This document shows, piece by piece, positions 24,476-32,224 of a stretch of 64,000 bases of DNA. A program made the position numbers and the translations under genes. The notes under the pieces were generated by a model. That model was not told the DNA's origin. It searched no databases and saw only the letters and a list, made by a program, of their open reading frames with translations. Where the stretch lies: assembly GCF_005954645.2 (NCBI RefSeq), contig NZ_CP040695.2:1984001-2048000 (forward strand). Reading direction: 5' to 3'. The stretch's first letter is position 1, and each line of letters begins with the position of its first letter. The stretch comes from Nocardioides sp. S-1144. GTDB taxonomy: Bacteria > Actinomycetota > Actinomycetes > Propionibacteriales > Nocardioidaceae.

Positions 24476-25777
24476 ATGAGCAACCGCACCGAGTCCCGCA
24501 CCACCTCCAAGCCCGACTTCCGGATCGCCGACGTCGTCGCCGACCTCACCCGCGGCGGCATGCCGCTGCGGTTCGAGGCCTACGACGGCAGCGCCGCCGG
24601 GCCGGCCGACGCCGAGATCCGCCTCGAGCTGGTCAACCAGCGCGGCCTGCAGTACCTCGTCACCGCCCCCGGCGACCTCGGGCTCGCACGGGCCTACGTG
24701 TCCGGCGACCTCGTGGTGCACGGCGGGCACCCGGGCAACCCGTACGAGGTGATGCAGAAGCTCAAGGACCACACCAAGTTCCGGGCGCCGTCGGCCTCGG
24801 AGCTGGTCACCATCCTCCGCGGCCTGGGGATCTCGAACCTCAAGCCGCCGCCCCCGCCGCCGCAGGAGCACCTGCCGCGCTGGCGCCGGCTGATGGAGGG
24901 GATGCGGCACACGCTGACCCGCGACGCCGAGGCGATCCACCACCACTACGACATCTCCAACGCCTTCTACCGCCACGTGCTCGGGCCCTCGATGGCCTAC
25001 ACCTGCGCGGTCTACCCCGACGCGTCGGCGACGCTGGAGGAGGCGCAGCGGGAGAAGTTCGACCTCGTCGCGCGCAAGCTCGACCTCCAGCCCGGCCAGC
25101 GGCTGCTCGACGTCGGCTGCGGGTGGGGTGGCATGGTGCTGCACGCCGCCAAGGAGTACGGCGTCAAGGCGGTCGGGGTCACGCTCAGCCAGCAGCAGGC
25201 GTCGTGGGCCAAGGAGGCCATCGACGCCGCCGGGCTCGCCGACCTGGCCGAGGTGCGCCACCTCGACTACCGCGACGTGCTCGAGACCGACTTCGACGCG
25301 ATCAGCTCGATCGGCATGACCGAGCACATCGGGGTCAGGAACTACCCGTCCTACTTCGGCTTCCTGCGCGACCACCTCAGGCCCGAGGGCCGGTTGCTCA
25401 ACCACTGCATCACCCGCCACGACAACCGCCCGGCCACGACCGGGGCGTTCATCGACCGCTACGTCTTCCCCGACGGCGAGCTGACCGGCTCGGGCCGGAT
25501 CATCACCGAGATGCAGGACGCCGGCCTCGAGGTCATGCACTCGGAGAACATCCGGCTGCACTACGCCCTCACCCTGCGCGACTGGAACCGCAACCTGGTC
25601 GAGAACTGGGACGCCTGCGTCGAGGAGGTCGGCATCGGGACCGCCCGGGTGTGGGGCCTGTACATGGCCGCCTGTCGCGTCGGGTTCGAGCGCAACGAGG
25701 TGCAGCTGCACCAGGTGCTCGGCGTCCGCACCGGCGACGACGGGGCCGACGGCTTCGCCCTCCGGCCGACGTGGTGA
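24476..25777 (+). CDS. tmsB: SAM-dependent 10-methylene fatty-acid methyltransferase (TmsB/BfaB-like, CFA-synthase family)
   Basis: 433 residues, ATG 4 bp after tmsA. The N-terminal lipid-binding region (GPADAEIRLELVNQRGLQYLV) precedes a CFA-synthase core: HHYDISNAFYRHVLGPSMAYTCAVY, SAM-binding LLDVGCGWGGMVLHAA (about 208), ISSIGMTEHIG and a C-terminal CRVGFERNEVQLHQVL. It should transfer a methyl group from SAM to the double bond of oleoyl phospholipid, giving the 10-methylene product that TmsA reduces. 10-methyl C18:0 is a typical Nocardioides lipid. A plain cyclopropane synthase is the alternative, made less likely by the paired flavoprotein. Confidence 0.85.
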   Translation: MSNRTESRTTSKPDFRIADVVADLTRGGMPLRFEAYDGSAAGPADAEIRLELVNQRGLQYLVTAPGDLGLARAYVSGDLVVHGGHPGNPYEVMQKLKDHTKFRAPSASELVTILRGLGISNLKPPPPPPQEHLPRWRRLMEGMRHTLTRDAEAIHHHYDISNAFYRHVLGPSMAYTCAVYPDASATLEEAQREKFDLVARKLDLQPGQRLLDVGCGWGGMVLHAAKEYGVKAVGVTLSQQQASWAKEAIDAAGLADLAEVRHLDYRDVLETDFDAISSIGMTEHIGVRNYPSYFGFLRDHLRPEGRLLNHCITRHDNRPATTGAFIDRYVFPDGELTGSGRIITEMQDAGLEVMHSENIRLHYALTLRDWNRNLVENWDACVEEVGIGTARVWGLYMAACRVGFERNEVQLHQVLGVRTGDDGADGFALRPTW

Positions 25778-25787
25778 GGCAGCGCAC

Positions 25788-25793
25788 TACCCT
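25788..25793 (+). promoter_or_regulatory. -10 hexamer TACCCT ahead of the siderophore-interacting protein gene
   Basis: TACCCT-N6-GTG, just after the tmsB stop; it would allow expression independent of tmsAB. Confidence 0.5.
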
Positions 25794-25799
25794 CTCCAG

Positions 25800-26576
25800 G
25801 TGAGCACCCGGGCAGCGACGTACGAGGCGGAGGTGCTCTCGCGCACCCCGCTGAGCGAGCACCTGGTGCGCCTCGTGCTCGGCGGGCCGGGGCTGGCCGA
25901 CTTCGCCTCCACCGGCGTGCCCGACGAGTGGGTCGGCCTGGTGGTGCCCGGTCAGTTCCAGAGCCGCTACTACACGGTGCGCTCCTGGGAGCCGGGCGCG
26001 CTGGTGCTCGACGTCGTCGTCCACGACGTCGGCCTGGTCACCGAGTGGGCCAAGGGCGACTGCGTCGGCGACGTCGTCACCGTGAGCGCGCCGCGGGGCT
26101 CCTTCGCGATGCCCGCCGACGCGGCCTGGCTGATGCTGGTCGGCGACCTGACCGCGCTGCCCGCGATGGCGCGGATCGCGGAGACCACCGCCGTGCCGAC
26201 CCGCGCCTGGGCCGAGGTGCCCGACGACGTCGCGGCGCTGGCCGGCTACCTGCCCGGGCACCTCGAGGTCGACTGGCTCGAGCAGCCGGGCGACGGGGTG
26301 AGCCGGCTCGCCGACGTCGTCACCGACCTGGTCTGGCCCGAGGGCGAGGGCTACTTCTGGATGGCGGGGGAGTCGGCGCAGATGCGCGCGATCCGCAAGC
26401 ACCTGATGCGCGAGCGGGGGCTGCCCGGCACGGCCTACGACGTCATGGGCTACTGGCGCGAGACCACCGGACGCCAGCCGCGGGCCGTCGACCCGGGCCC
26501 GGTCTACCGGGCCGGCAAGCGGGCGGGCAAGTCCGACGAGGAGATCTGGGCCGACTACGACGAGGCGCGAGGCTGA
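25800..26576 (+). CDS. Siderophore-interacting protein family flavoreductase
   Basis: 258 residues from a GTG. The FAD-binding barrel has YYTVRSWEPGALVLDVVVHDVGLVTEWA and the SAPRGSF motif, followed by the NADPH domain with GDLTALPAMARIAE and the C-terminal FWMAGESAQMRAIRKHLMRERGL..GYWR typical of ViuB/SIP ferric-siderophore reductases. It would release iron by reducing Fe(III)-siderophore. No iron box is visible upstream. Its place between tmsB and era raises the possibility that it supplies electrons to another partner, but that is speculation. era starts 1 bp after its stop, so the two are co-transcribed. Confidence 0.88.
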   Translation: MSTRAATYEAEVLSRTPLSEHLVRLVLGGPGLADFASTGVPDEWVGLVVPGQFQSRYYTVRSWEPGALVLDVVVHDVGLVTEWAKGDCVGDVVTVSAPRGSFAMPADAAWLMLVGDLTALPAMARIAETTAVPTRAWAEVPDDVAALAGYLPGHLEVDWLEQPGDGVSRLADVVTDLVWPEGEGYFWMAGESAQMRAIRKHLMRERGLPGTAYDVMGYWRETTGRQPRAVDPGPVYRAGKRAGKSDEEIWADYDEARG

Positions 26577-26577
26577 C

Positions 26578-27528
26578 ATGACGCAGGACACCGGACACAC
26601 CCCCGAGCGCGCCCCCGAGCACAAGAGCGGGTTCGCCTCGTTCGTCGGGCGCCCGAACGCGGGCAAGTCGACGCTCACCAACGCGCTGGTCGGCTCGAAG
26701 GTCGTCATCACCAGCTCCAAGCCGCAGACCACCCGCACCGTGGTGCGCGGCATCGTGCACCGCGACGACGCCCAGCTGATCCTGGTCGACACCCCCGGCC
26801 TGCACCGCCCCCGCACCCTGCTCGGCGAGCGCCTCAACGACCTGGTCAAGACCACGCTGTCGGAGGTCGACGTCGTCGCGGTGTGCTTCCCCGCCAACGA
26901 GAAGATCGGCCCCGGCGATCGCTTCATCGTCCACGAGATGGGCAAGGTCAAGCGCACGATCAAGGTCGCGATCGCCACCAAGACCGACCTGGCCACGCCC
27001 GAGCAGCTCGGCCGGCACCTGCTCGACATCGCCGAGCTCGGCACCGAGACCGGCACCGAGTGGGCCGAGATCGTCCCGGTGTCGGCGAAGGAGAACCACC
27101 AGGTCAAGCTCCTCGAGGACCTCCTCGTCGGCCTGCTGCCCGCGGGCCCGCAGCTCTACCCCGACGGCGACCTCAGCGACGCCCCCGAGGAGATCATCGT
27201 GGCCGAGCTGATCCGCGAGGCCGCGCTCGAGGGCGTGCGCGACGAGCTGCCGCACTCCATCGCCGTGGTCGTCGAGGAGATGGGCCTGCGCGAGGACCGC
27301 CCCGCCGACAAGCCGCTGCTCGACATCCACGCCAACCTCTACGTCGAGCGCGACTCCCAGAAGGGGATCATGATCGGCCACAAGGGCGCCCGGCTCAAGG
27401 ACGTCGGCCGTCGTGCCCGGCTCCAGATCGAGGCGCTGCTCGGCACCCCGGTCTACCTCGACCTGCACATCAAGATCGCCAAGGACTGGCAGCGCGACCC
27501 GCGCCAGCTGCGCAAGCTCGGCTTCTGA
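26578..27528 (+). CDS. era: GTPase Era
   Basis: 316 residues. G1 GRPNAGKST, G3 DTPG, G4 TKTD and G5-like VSAKE are present, with a C-terminal KH domain (RDSQKGIMIGHKGARLKDVG). Era binds the 3' end of 16S rRNA and helps 30S assembly. Era normally follows the deaminase-like gene directly; here the two are 5.2 kb apart. A perfect hairpin follows its stop codon. Confidence 0.97.
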   Translation: MTQDTGHTPERAPEHKSGFASFVGRPNAGKSTLTNALVGSKVVITSSKPQTTRTVVRGIVHRDDAQLILVDTPGLHRPRTLLGERLNDLVKTTLSEVDVVAVCFPANEKIGPGDRFIVHEMGKVKRTIKVAIATKTDLATPEQLGRHLLDIAELGTETGTEWAEIVPVSAKENHQVKLLEDLLVGLLPAGPQLYPDGDLSDAPEEIIVAELIREAALEGVRDELPHSIAVVVEEMGLREDRPADKPLLDIHANLYVERDSQKGIMIGHKGARLKDVGRRARLQIEALLGTPVYLDLHIKIAKDWQRDPRQLRKLGF

Positions 27529-27545
27529 CCGGGCCGTCGGCCCGG
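27529..27545. terminator. Hairpin after era, facing the septum-formation gene
   Basis: CCGGGCC-GTC-GGCCCGG begins at the base after the era stop and ends 5 bp before the stop of the convergent gene. Confidence 0.7.
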
Positions 27546-27550
27546 CGACC

Positions 27551-28417
27551 TCAGTCGGGCGACCAGCACCGGATGTAGGTCTGGCCCGCCGCCCACTGCT
27601 CCGGGTCGGGGCCCTCGAAGGCCCACTCGTAGTCGAGGGAGTCCTCGGCGACCGCGGCTGCGGCGTCCTCGCAGGGTCCCTCGCCGGCCGCGGTGACCGC
27701 GGCACGGCCGGGGTAGCCGCCCGCGCCGTCCCCGGGGTCGAGGTCGACGACCTCGAAGGCGCGCCACGAGTGCTCGGCGCTGCACGGCACCCGCTCGAAA
27801 CCCCGGGCGGCCGGGCTGGCGGTGCCGCACATGCCGTAGCGGTCCCGACCCTCCTGGTCGTCGAGGACGCCGGCGAGGCTGCCCCTGACGTCGGCCAGCC
27901 GGTCGCGCCCGGCGAGGGCGACGACGTCGCACCGGTACCAGGACGCACCGCCCTCGGCCTGGTCGAGGCTCGGGGTGAACCACACCGCCCGCAGCATGCT
28001 CAGCCGCAGGTCCTCGACGGTGCCGCCGACGACGTTGCCGAGGTCGGCCGGGCACGACGAGGCGACCTGGTCCTGGACCCGCTGGGAGTCGACGGCGAGC
28101 AGGTGCCCGTCGACGACGTTGTCGATCCGGCCGACCGCGAAGGTCTCCGAGGTGTGGCTGCCGCGGCACGCGACCGGGCGGGCCCCGGCGGTGGGGGAGA
28201 CCGCCTGCTCGTAGGTGAGGCGGTAGCAGGAGTCGTCGGCCGGGACCGGCGCCGCGGTGGCGCGCGGCGGTGCCGTCGGCGTCGGCGTGGGGGTGGACGT
28301 CGGCGCCGGGTCGGCGGGCTCGTCGTCGGAGGTGCAGCCGCCGAGGACCAGGCCTGCGGCGAGCATCGCGGCGACGGCCGCGGCGCCCCGGGCGCGGGTC
28401 GTGCGGCGCTCAGTCAC
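27551..28417 (-). CDS. Septum formation family lipoprotein (downstream copy)
   Basis: 288 residues from a GTG. The signal peptide ends in the lipobox VLGGC (about 28), followed by a Thr/Pro linker and a Septum_form (PF13845-type) domain with paired cysteines and the motifs GSHTSETFAVG, ARRPVAC-like segments, WYRCDVVAL and CSAEHSWRAFEVVDL. The domain is found in actinobacterial surface proteins named after a septum-associated member; the molecular role is not settled. The start overlaps the stop of the paralogous gene upstream by 8 nt (GTGACTGA), so translation is coupled. Confidence 0.82.
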   Translation of the reverse strand: MTERRTTRARGAAAVAAMLAAGLVLGGCTSDDEPADPAPTSTPTPTPTAPPRATAAPVPADDSCYRLTYEQAVSPTAGARPVACRGSHTSETFAVGRIDNVVDGHLLAVDSQRVQDQVASSCPADLGNVVGGTVEDLRLSMLRAVWFTPSLDQAEGGASWYRCDVVALAGRDRLADVRGSLAGVLDDQEGRDRYGMCGTASPAARGFERVPCSAEHSWRAFEVVDLDPGDGAGGYPGRAAVTAAGEGPCEDAAAAVAEDSLDYEWAFEGPDPEQWAAGQTYIRCWSPD

Positions 28418-29234
28418 TGGTCCGGGCCCAGCAGACCGAGCGGCGGTTGCCGGCGTTCCACTCGCTCTCGTGGAACCAGGTGTAGGCGAAGTCGTACTCG
28501 ACCGGGTAGTTGAGGTAGGCCAGCACGGACTTCGAGCAGAAGTCGCGGCTCTGCACCTCCGAGAGCCGGTCGCCGGGGTACGGGTCGGCGGCCTCGCCCA
28601 GCTTGATGGTCGTGACGGCGCGCCACTGGTGCTCCTGGCTGCACGGGATCTTCTTCGACCCCGCGAACGCGGGCTCGGCCACGCAGGCCATCCAGGCGTC
28701 GTCCGGACGGCCCTGGAGCAGGCCCTCGGCGGTCTCCGGCAGCGGCACCAGGGCGGCGCTCTGCTCGCCGCCGCCGACGACGTCGCAGCGGTACCAGCGG
28801 GCGCCCTCGTCCCACGCCTTCTCCGAGGGACGGAACCAGGCCCAGCTGAGGATGGTCCGCATCGCGAGGCTCTCGTCGGCGCCGAGGAAGGCGCTGAGCT
28901 TGGTGTTGCAGGTGCGGTAGGCGAACTCGCCCACCTCGGGCGCGTCGTACTCCGACTCGCGCAACTCGTCGGGGAGCTCGCCGACGGCGTAGGTCTGGGC
29001 GGTGTGCTTCTGGCTGCAGTCGACGGTGCGGGTGGCGTCGGACGGCGCCGAGATCTCCTCGATCGTCAGCAGCCGGCAGGCCCCGAGCTCCGGCGTCTCC
29101 ACCGCGTCGACCTGGTCGGGGTCGGCGTCCGGGTCGGCCTGGGTCGGCGTCCCGCAGCCGGCGAGGAGGGCCGCGAGGGTCGCCACGACCACGGTCGCGC
29201 CGCTGCGCCACGTCGTCGGTCTGCTCCTGGCCAC
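28410..29234 (-). CDS. Septum formation family lipoprotein (upstream copy)
   Basis: 274 residues from GTG 29234, chosen because it gives a compact signal peptide (VARSRPTTWRSGATV, then a hydrophobic core ending ALLAGC); an ATG 69 nt upstream would enter the neighbouring gene. The mature part repeats the pattern of its paralogue: LGACRLLTIEEIS, CSQKHTAQTYAVG, WYRCDVVGG, CSQEHQWRAVTTI and RSVCWA near the end. It is exported and membrane-anchored. The two copies form a duplicated, translationally coupled pair and could act as a heteromer. Confidence 0.82.
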   Translation of the reverse strand: MARSRPTTWRSGATVVVATLAALLAGCGTPTQADPDADPDQVDAVETPELGACRLLTIEEISAPSDATRTVDCSQKHTAQTYAVGELPDELRESEYDAPEVGEFAYRTCNTKLSAFLGADESLAMRTILSWAWFRPSEKAWDEGARWYRCDVVGGGEQSAALVPLPETAEGLLQGRPDDAWMACVAEPAFAGSKKIPCSQEHQWRAVTTIKLGEAADPYPGDRLSEVQSRDFCSKSVLAYLNYPVEYDFAYTWFHESEWNAGNRRSVCWARTSD

Positions 29235-29259
29235 GAGGGGCGATGCTACCTGCGGGCCC

Positions 29260-29742
29260 TCAGGCGAGCAGCGCGGCCAAGGTGGCACCCAGCTCGTGGG
29301 CACGCTCGCGCTCGGCCTCGCCCACCTCGCCGAGCACCTCCAGGACGTCGGCGGCCCGCCGCCAGGGCAGCGCCTGCACGATCGAGACGACGCTGCGCAC
29401 CGCCCCGGTCGTGTCGTACCTCCCGTGCACCCAGAGCCCGTACGGCTTCCGCCCGCCGCTGCCCGGCGTCCCCGAGCCGTCGTCGGACAGCGCGCCGCCG
29501 GCGTCGAGGAAGATCGTGTCGAGGAAGTGCTTCAGCGCGCCCGACATGTAACCGAAGTTGGCCGTCGTCCCGAGCAGGTAGCCGTCGGCGGCCAGCACGT
29601 CGTCCGCGGTGGCCTCCAGGGCGTCCCGGATGACGACCTCGACGCCCTCGATCGCGTCGTCGTGCGCCCCGGCCACGACGGCGTCGGTCAGCGTCCGCAC
29701 GAGCGGGGTCGGGGAGTGGTGGACGATCAGGAGGCGCGGCAC
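29260..29742 (-). CDS. Flavodoxin-fold NAD(P)H-dependent oxidoreductase
   Basis: 160 residues from a GTG. RLLIVHHSPTPLVRTLTDAV is the FMN-phosphate-binding start, DGYLLGTTANFGYMSGALKHFLD the second FMN loop, and GGRKPYGLWVHGRYDTTGAVR the third; this is the WrbA/NAD(P)H:quinone-oxidoreductase pattern. The redox partner is unknown. A TATCGT -10 hexamer 6 nt before the GTG supports the start. It may read through into the septum-formation pair 25 bp downstream. Confidence 0.83.
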   Translation of the reverse strand: MPRLLIVHHSPTPLVRTLTDAVVAGAHDDAIEGVEVVIRDALEATADDVLAADGYLLGTTANFGYMSGALKHFLDTIFLDAGGALSDDGSGTPGSGGRKPYGLWVHGRYDTTGAVRSVVSIVQALPWRRAADVLEVLGEVGEAERERAHELGATLAALLA

Positions 29743-29748
29743 GCTCGC

Positions 29749-29754
29749 ACGATA
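29749..29754 (-). promoter_or_regulatory. -10 hexamer TATCGT, leaderless start of the flavodoxin-fold gene
   Basis: TATCGT-N6-GTG on the minus strand. Confidence 0.55.
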
Positions 29755-30213
29755 GCCATGAGGAGATTCGCTGTGGCGGCGGCGGACCGGGGCTGCGTGG
29801 CGGGGTGACGGACCGGCCCGTGGCACACCACCGGGTGTTCCGTGGCCGGTGGCCGTCACCGAACTTCTCGTAGCTCCTGCACAGGGGTCTGCTGCGCGGG
29901 TTCTCGTCGGACGGCGGCTGGCCCCCGCCGCGGGCGGTCGGACGACGCCCTGCCACCCCGGCGGGACGTCGTTCGCCGGCAGGATCGGCAGGCGAAGTGA
30001 CCGCGGCGCATTAGGCGTCGCGGACCATCTACGTGGCTTCTCGGTGGCGACCGGTCCGGCCCGCACCAGTCCAGGACCAGGTGTCTGAAGTCTGCCGGGC
30101 CCGCGGATCACGCGTGCACGTCGCAGTGCGCTGGTGTCGTCACGGCCTGACCCCTCCCGGCACCGGCCGGGCGCGCCGATGTCCCCGCCGGGGCGGGGTG
30201 CGGGGCGGGGTGG
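29755..30213. other. Gene-free stretch
   Basis: About 460 bp without a credible gene on either strand: the open frames present lack recognisable domains and start signals. It holds an imperfect hairpin CCGCGGCGC-ATTAG-GCGTCGCGG (30001-30023) and a small one, CCCGGC-N4-GCCGGG, near 30157-30172 that could end transcription of the HNH gene. It may be a decayed gene or the edge of an insertion next to the HNH gene. No tRNA, repeat copy or attachment site is visible. Confidence 0.6.
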
Positions 30214-31452
30214 TCAGGGTTCGGCAGGCTCGGCTGGTGGCGTGGCTGGTGGTGGGTCGAGGGCGGTGGTGCCGTGGTGGTCGCGTCGGTAGGTGAGGCC
30301 CGATGGTGCGGTCCAGTGGTAGGTGCCCGGTGTGGTCATCGTGTACGTCCACGGGCTGTGGGTCTTGGCGCGGTGGTGTCGTCGGCACAGTGGGGCGAGG
30401 TTGTCGCTGCTGGTGGTGCCGCCGGTTGAGTACGGGGTGATGTGGTCGAGGTCGCAGCGGGTGGCGGGTCGTCGGCAGTGGGGGAAGACGCAGGTGAGGT
30501 CGCGCAGCTCGATGTGGTCGCGCAACCGGTCGGGTGCTTCGTAGGCCTCGACGTGGACGTGCTGCTCGAGGTCGATGACGGGCTTGATGGTGACGTGGGT
30601 GGCGGTGGCGCACCAGGTGCGGATGGTCTCGACGGTGACCGGACTCCGGGTCATCTCGCAGCGCCCGACGTCGGGTGAGTCCTGGTGGACGTGGACCACG
30701 AGTGGCCGGGTGGGCGGGGTGGTGAGGTCGAGGGGTTGGTCGCCGCGGGCGAGGACGCCGAGGGCGATCGAGCGGCGGACGTCGAGGGGGTCGGTGGATC
30801 CGGCGTCGGCGAGGGCGTCGGCTCCTGCCTGCAGTGCTTGTTCGAGGTCGAGGGCGTCGGGCACGGACAGGGCGGCGTCGAGGTGGACGTGGCCCTCGAT
30901 GCTCGGGCGGTCCAGGTCGATTGCCACGTGCCGGCTGTCGGGTCTGGGCACGACCTGGTCGGGGGCGTGACGGGCGATGGCTTCGTCGACGAGACGGTCG
31001 AGCTGGGCGTAGGTGATGGTGGAGACGGCCTGGGCGAGCCGGGCGTCGACGTGGGTGGCGCCGTCGAGGGGGAGTCGCATGGTGGCGTCGGCGATCTTGG
31101 CGGCCTTCCACACCGGCAGGCGTCCGGCGAGGACCGCGGCCCAGAGTCGGGGGAGTCGGTGGTGCAGCTCGAGGGCGCGGGCGAGGTACTTCAGCCCGGA
31201 CTCGGTGGAGGAGCCCAGGGCGGCGGCGAGGTCGTAGGCGGCGAACTCCTCGATGGCCGGGCAGCCGGGGCCGCCGAGGGTGAGGGCGCGTTCGCCGAAG
31301 GTCACCACCCCGGGGTCGGCGTCGGTGGTGTGCTGGGTGGCCCAGTCGAGGACCGCGAGGAGCCGGTCGACGTCGGCCTGGCGGGCGGCGTGGTCGCGGG
31401 CGCGCACCGCCGCCAGCGCCGGGTCGGTGAGCTGGGCGGTGGGTGCGGCCAT
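30214..31452 (-). CDS. HNH endonuclease with DUF222 (13E12-repeat family)
   Basis: 412 residues. The N-terminal two thirds match DUF222 (AAYDLAAALGSSTESGLKYLARALELHHRLPRLWAAVLAGRLPVWKAAKIADAT), and the C-terminus holds an HNH motif: CVFPHCRRPATRCDLDHITPY, then NLAPLCRRHHRAKTH. Members are multicopy in Mycobacterium and Nocardioides and are linked to 13E12-type repeats. HNH proteins cut DNA, but targets of this family are unknown. It is flanked by a gene-free stretch and its plus strand is unusually G/T-rich. The ATG is preceded at 6 nt by TAGAAT. Confidence 0.88.
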   Translation of the reverse strand: MAAPTAQLTDPALAAVRARDHAARQADVDRLLAVLDWATQHTTDADPGVVTFGERALTLGGPGCPAIEEFAAYDLAAALGSSTESGLKYLARALELHHRLPRLWAAVLAGRLPVWKAAKIADATMRLPLDGATHVDARLAQAVSTITYAQLDRLVDEAIARHAPDQVVPRPDSRHVAIDLDRPSIEGHVHLDAALSVPDALDLEQALQAGADALADAGSTDPLDVRRSIALGVLARGDQPLDLTTPPTRPLVVHVHQDSPDVGRCEMTRSPVTVETIRTWCATATHVTIKPVIDLEQHVHVEAYEAPDRLRDHIELRDLTCVFPHCRRPATRCDLDHITPYSTGGTTSSDNLAPLCRRHHRAKTHSPWTYTMTTPGTYHWTAPSGLTYRRDHHGTTALDPPPATPPAEPAEP

Positions 31453-31458
31453 GGGTCT

Positions 31459-31464
31459 ATTCTA
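31459..31464 (-). promoter_or_regulatory. -10 hexamer TAGAAT, leaderless start of the HNH gene
   Basis: TAGAAT-N6-ATG on the minus strand; the closest match to TATAAT among the hexamers listed here. Confidence 0.6.
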
Positions 31465-31567
31465 ACGGTCGGCACGGACAATCGAGAGCCTGTTCGAGCA
31501 CCTGTGGAGAAGGGCGGGCGATCCCACCGGGTTGCCACCGGACGGCAGCAGCACCCACGCTGGGCCC

Positions 31568-32221
31568 ATGACCGGAAGCGTGATCATCACCGGGGCGGGC
31601 CCCGGCGTCAGCGGCTCGTTGGCCAGGCTCCTCGCCCGTGAGGGGCACCCGGTGGGGCTCGTCGGCGCCGACGAGCGCGCCGTCGGCGACCTCGCCGCCG
31701 ACCTCGCCGACGCCGGCGCGCGGGTCGGGAGCCGGCTGGCCGACCTGACCGACGCCGAGGCGACCCACGCCGCCGTCACGGGTCTCGCCGCCGAGCTCGG
31801 GCCGGTCGACGTGCTGCACTTCAACCCGAGTGCGTTCCGCGAGAAGGACCCGCTGGAGCTCACCGCGGCCGAGCTGCTCGAGGACGTCGCCCTCGGCGTC
31901 GGCGCCCTGCTGACCGTGGTCCGGGCGGCGCGTCCCCACCTCCGCGAGGGCAGCCGGATCACGGTCACCGGCAGCATGGCCGCCGACGAGCCGTGGCACC
32001 GCGCGGCGTCCCTCGGTGTGCAGAAGGCCGGCGTGCGCAACCTCGTGCACAGCATCGACGCCACGCTGCGCGACGACGGCATCCGTGCCGTGTCGGTGAC
32101 CGTGCGGGGCGCGCTGTCGCGCGAGGGCGCGTTCACGCCCGACCGGGTGGCCGCCGCGATCCGTGCGGCGCTGGACCAGCCGGTCGGGGAGTGGCGGACC
32201 GAGATCCCCTACAGCGGCTGA
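31568..32221 (+). CDS. Short-chain dehydrogenase/reductase-like protein lacking the catalytic Tyr
   Basis: 217 residues from ATG 31568. The Rossmann nucleotide-binding motif is TGAGPGVSG near residue 8, the Asp/Asn strand gives DVLHFNPS, and the catalytic Ser is in TVTGSMAA (Ser136). The active-site Tyr, expected 13 residues after that Ser and 4 before the Lys, is Leu149 (ASLGVQK, Lys153). Ordinary SDR catalysis is therefore unlikely; it may bind NAD(P) or use another proton donor. Its 3' end converges on the metallo-hydrolase gene with 3 bp between them. Confidence 0.82.
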   Translation: MTGSVIITGAGPGVSGSLARLLAREGHPVGLVGADERAVGDLAADLADAGARVGSRLADLTDAEATHAAVTGLAAELGPVDVLHFNPSAFREKDPLELTAAELLEDVALGVGALLTVVRAARPHLREGSRITVTGSMAADEPWHRAASLGVQKAGVRNLVHSIDATLRDDGIRAVSVTVRGALSREGAFTPDRVAAAIRAALDQPVGEWRTEIPYSG

Positions 32222-32224
32222 GCG

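Noticed and set aside
30001..30023. Hairpin CCGCGGCGC-ATTAG-GCGTCGCGG as part of a tRNA or structured RNA gene.
   Set aside because: No cloverleaf or other paired arms nearby, one mismatch in the stem; kept only as a feature of the gene-free stretch.
30214..31452. HNH/DUF222 gene as an insertion sequence or intein.
   Set aside because: No terminal inverted repeats or target duplication are seen around it and it does not interrupt another gene.
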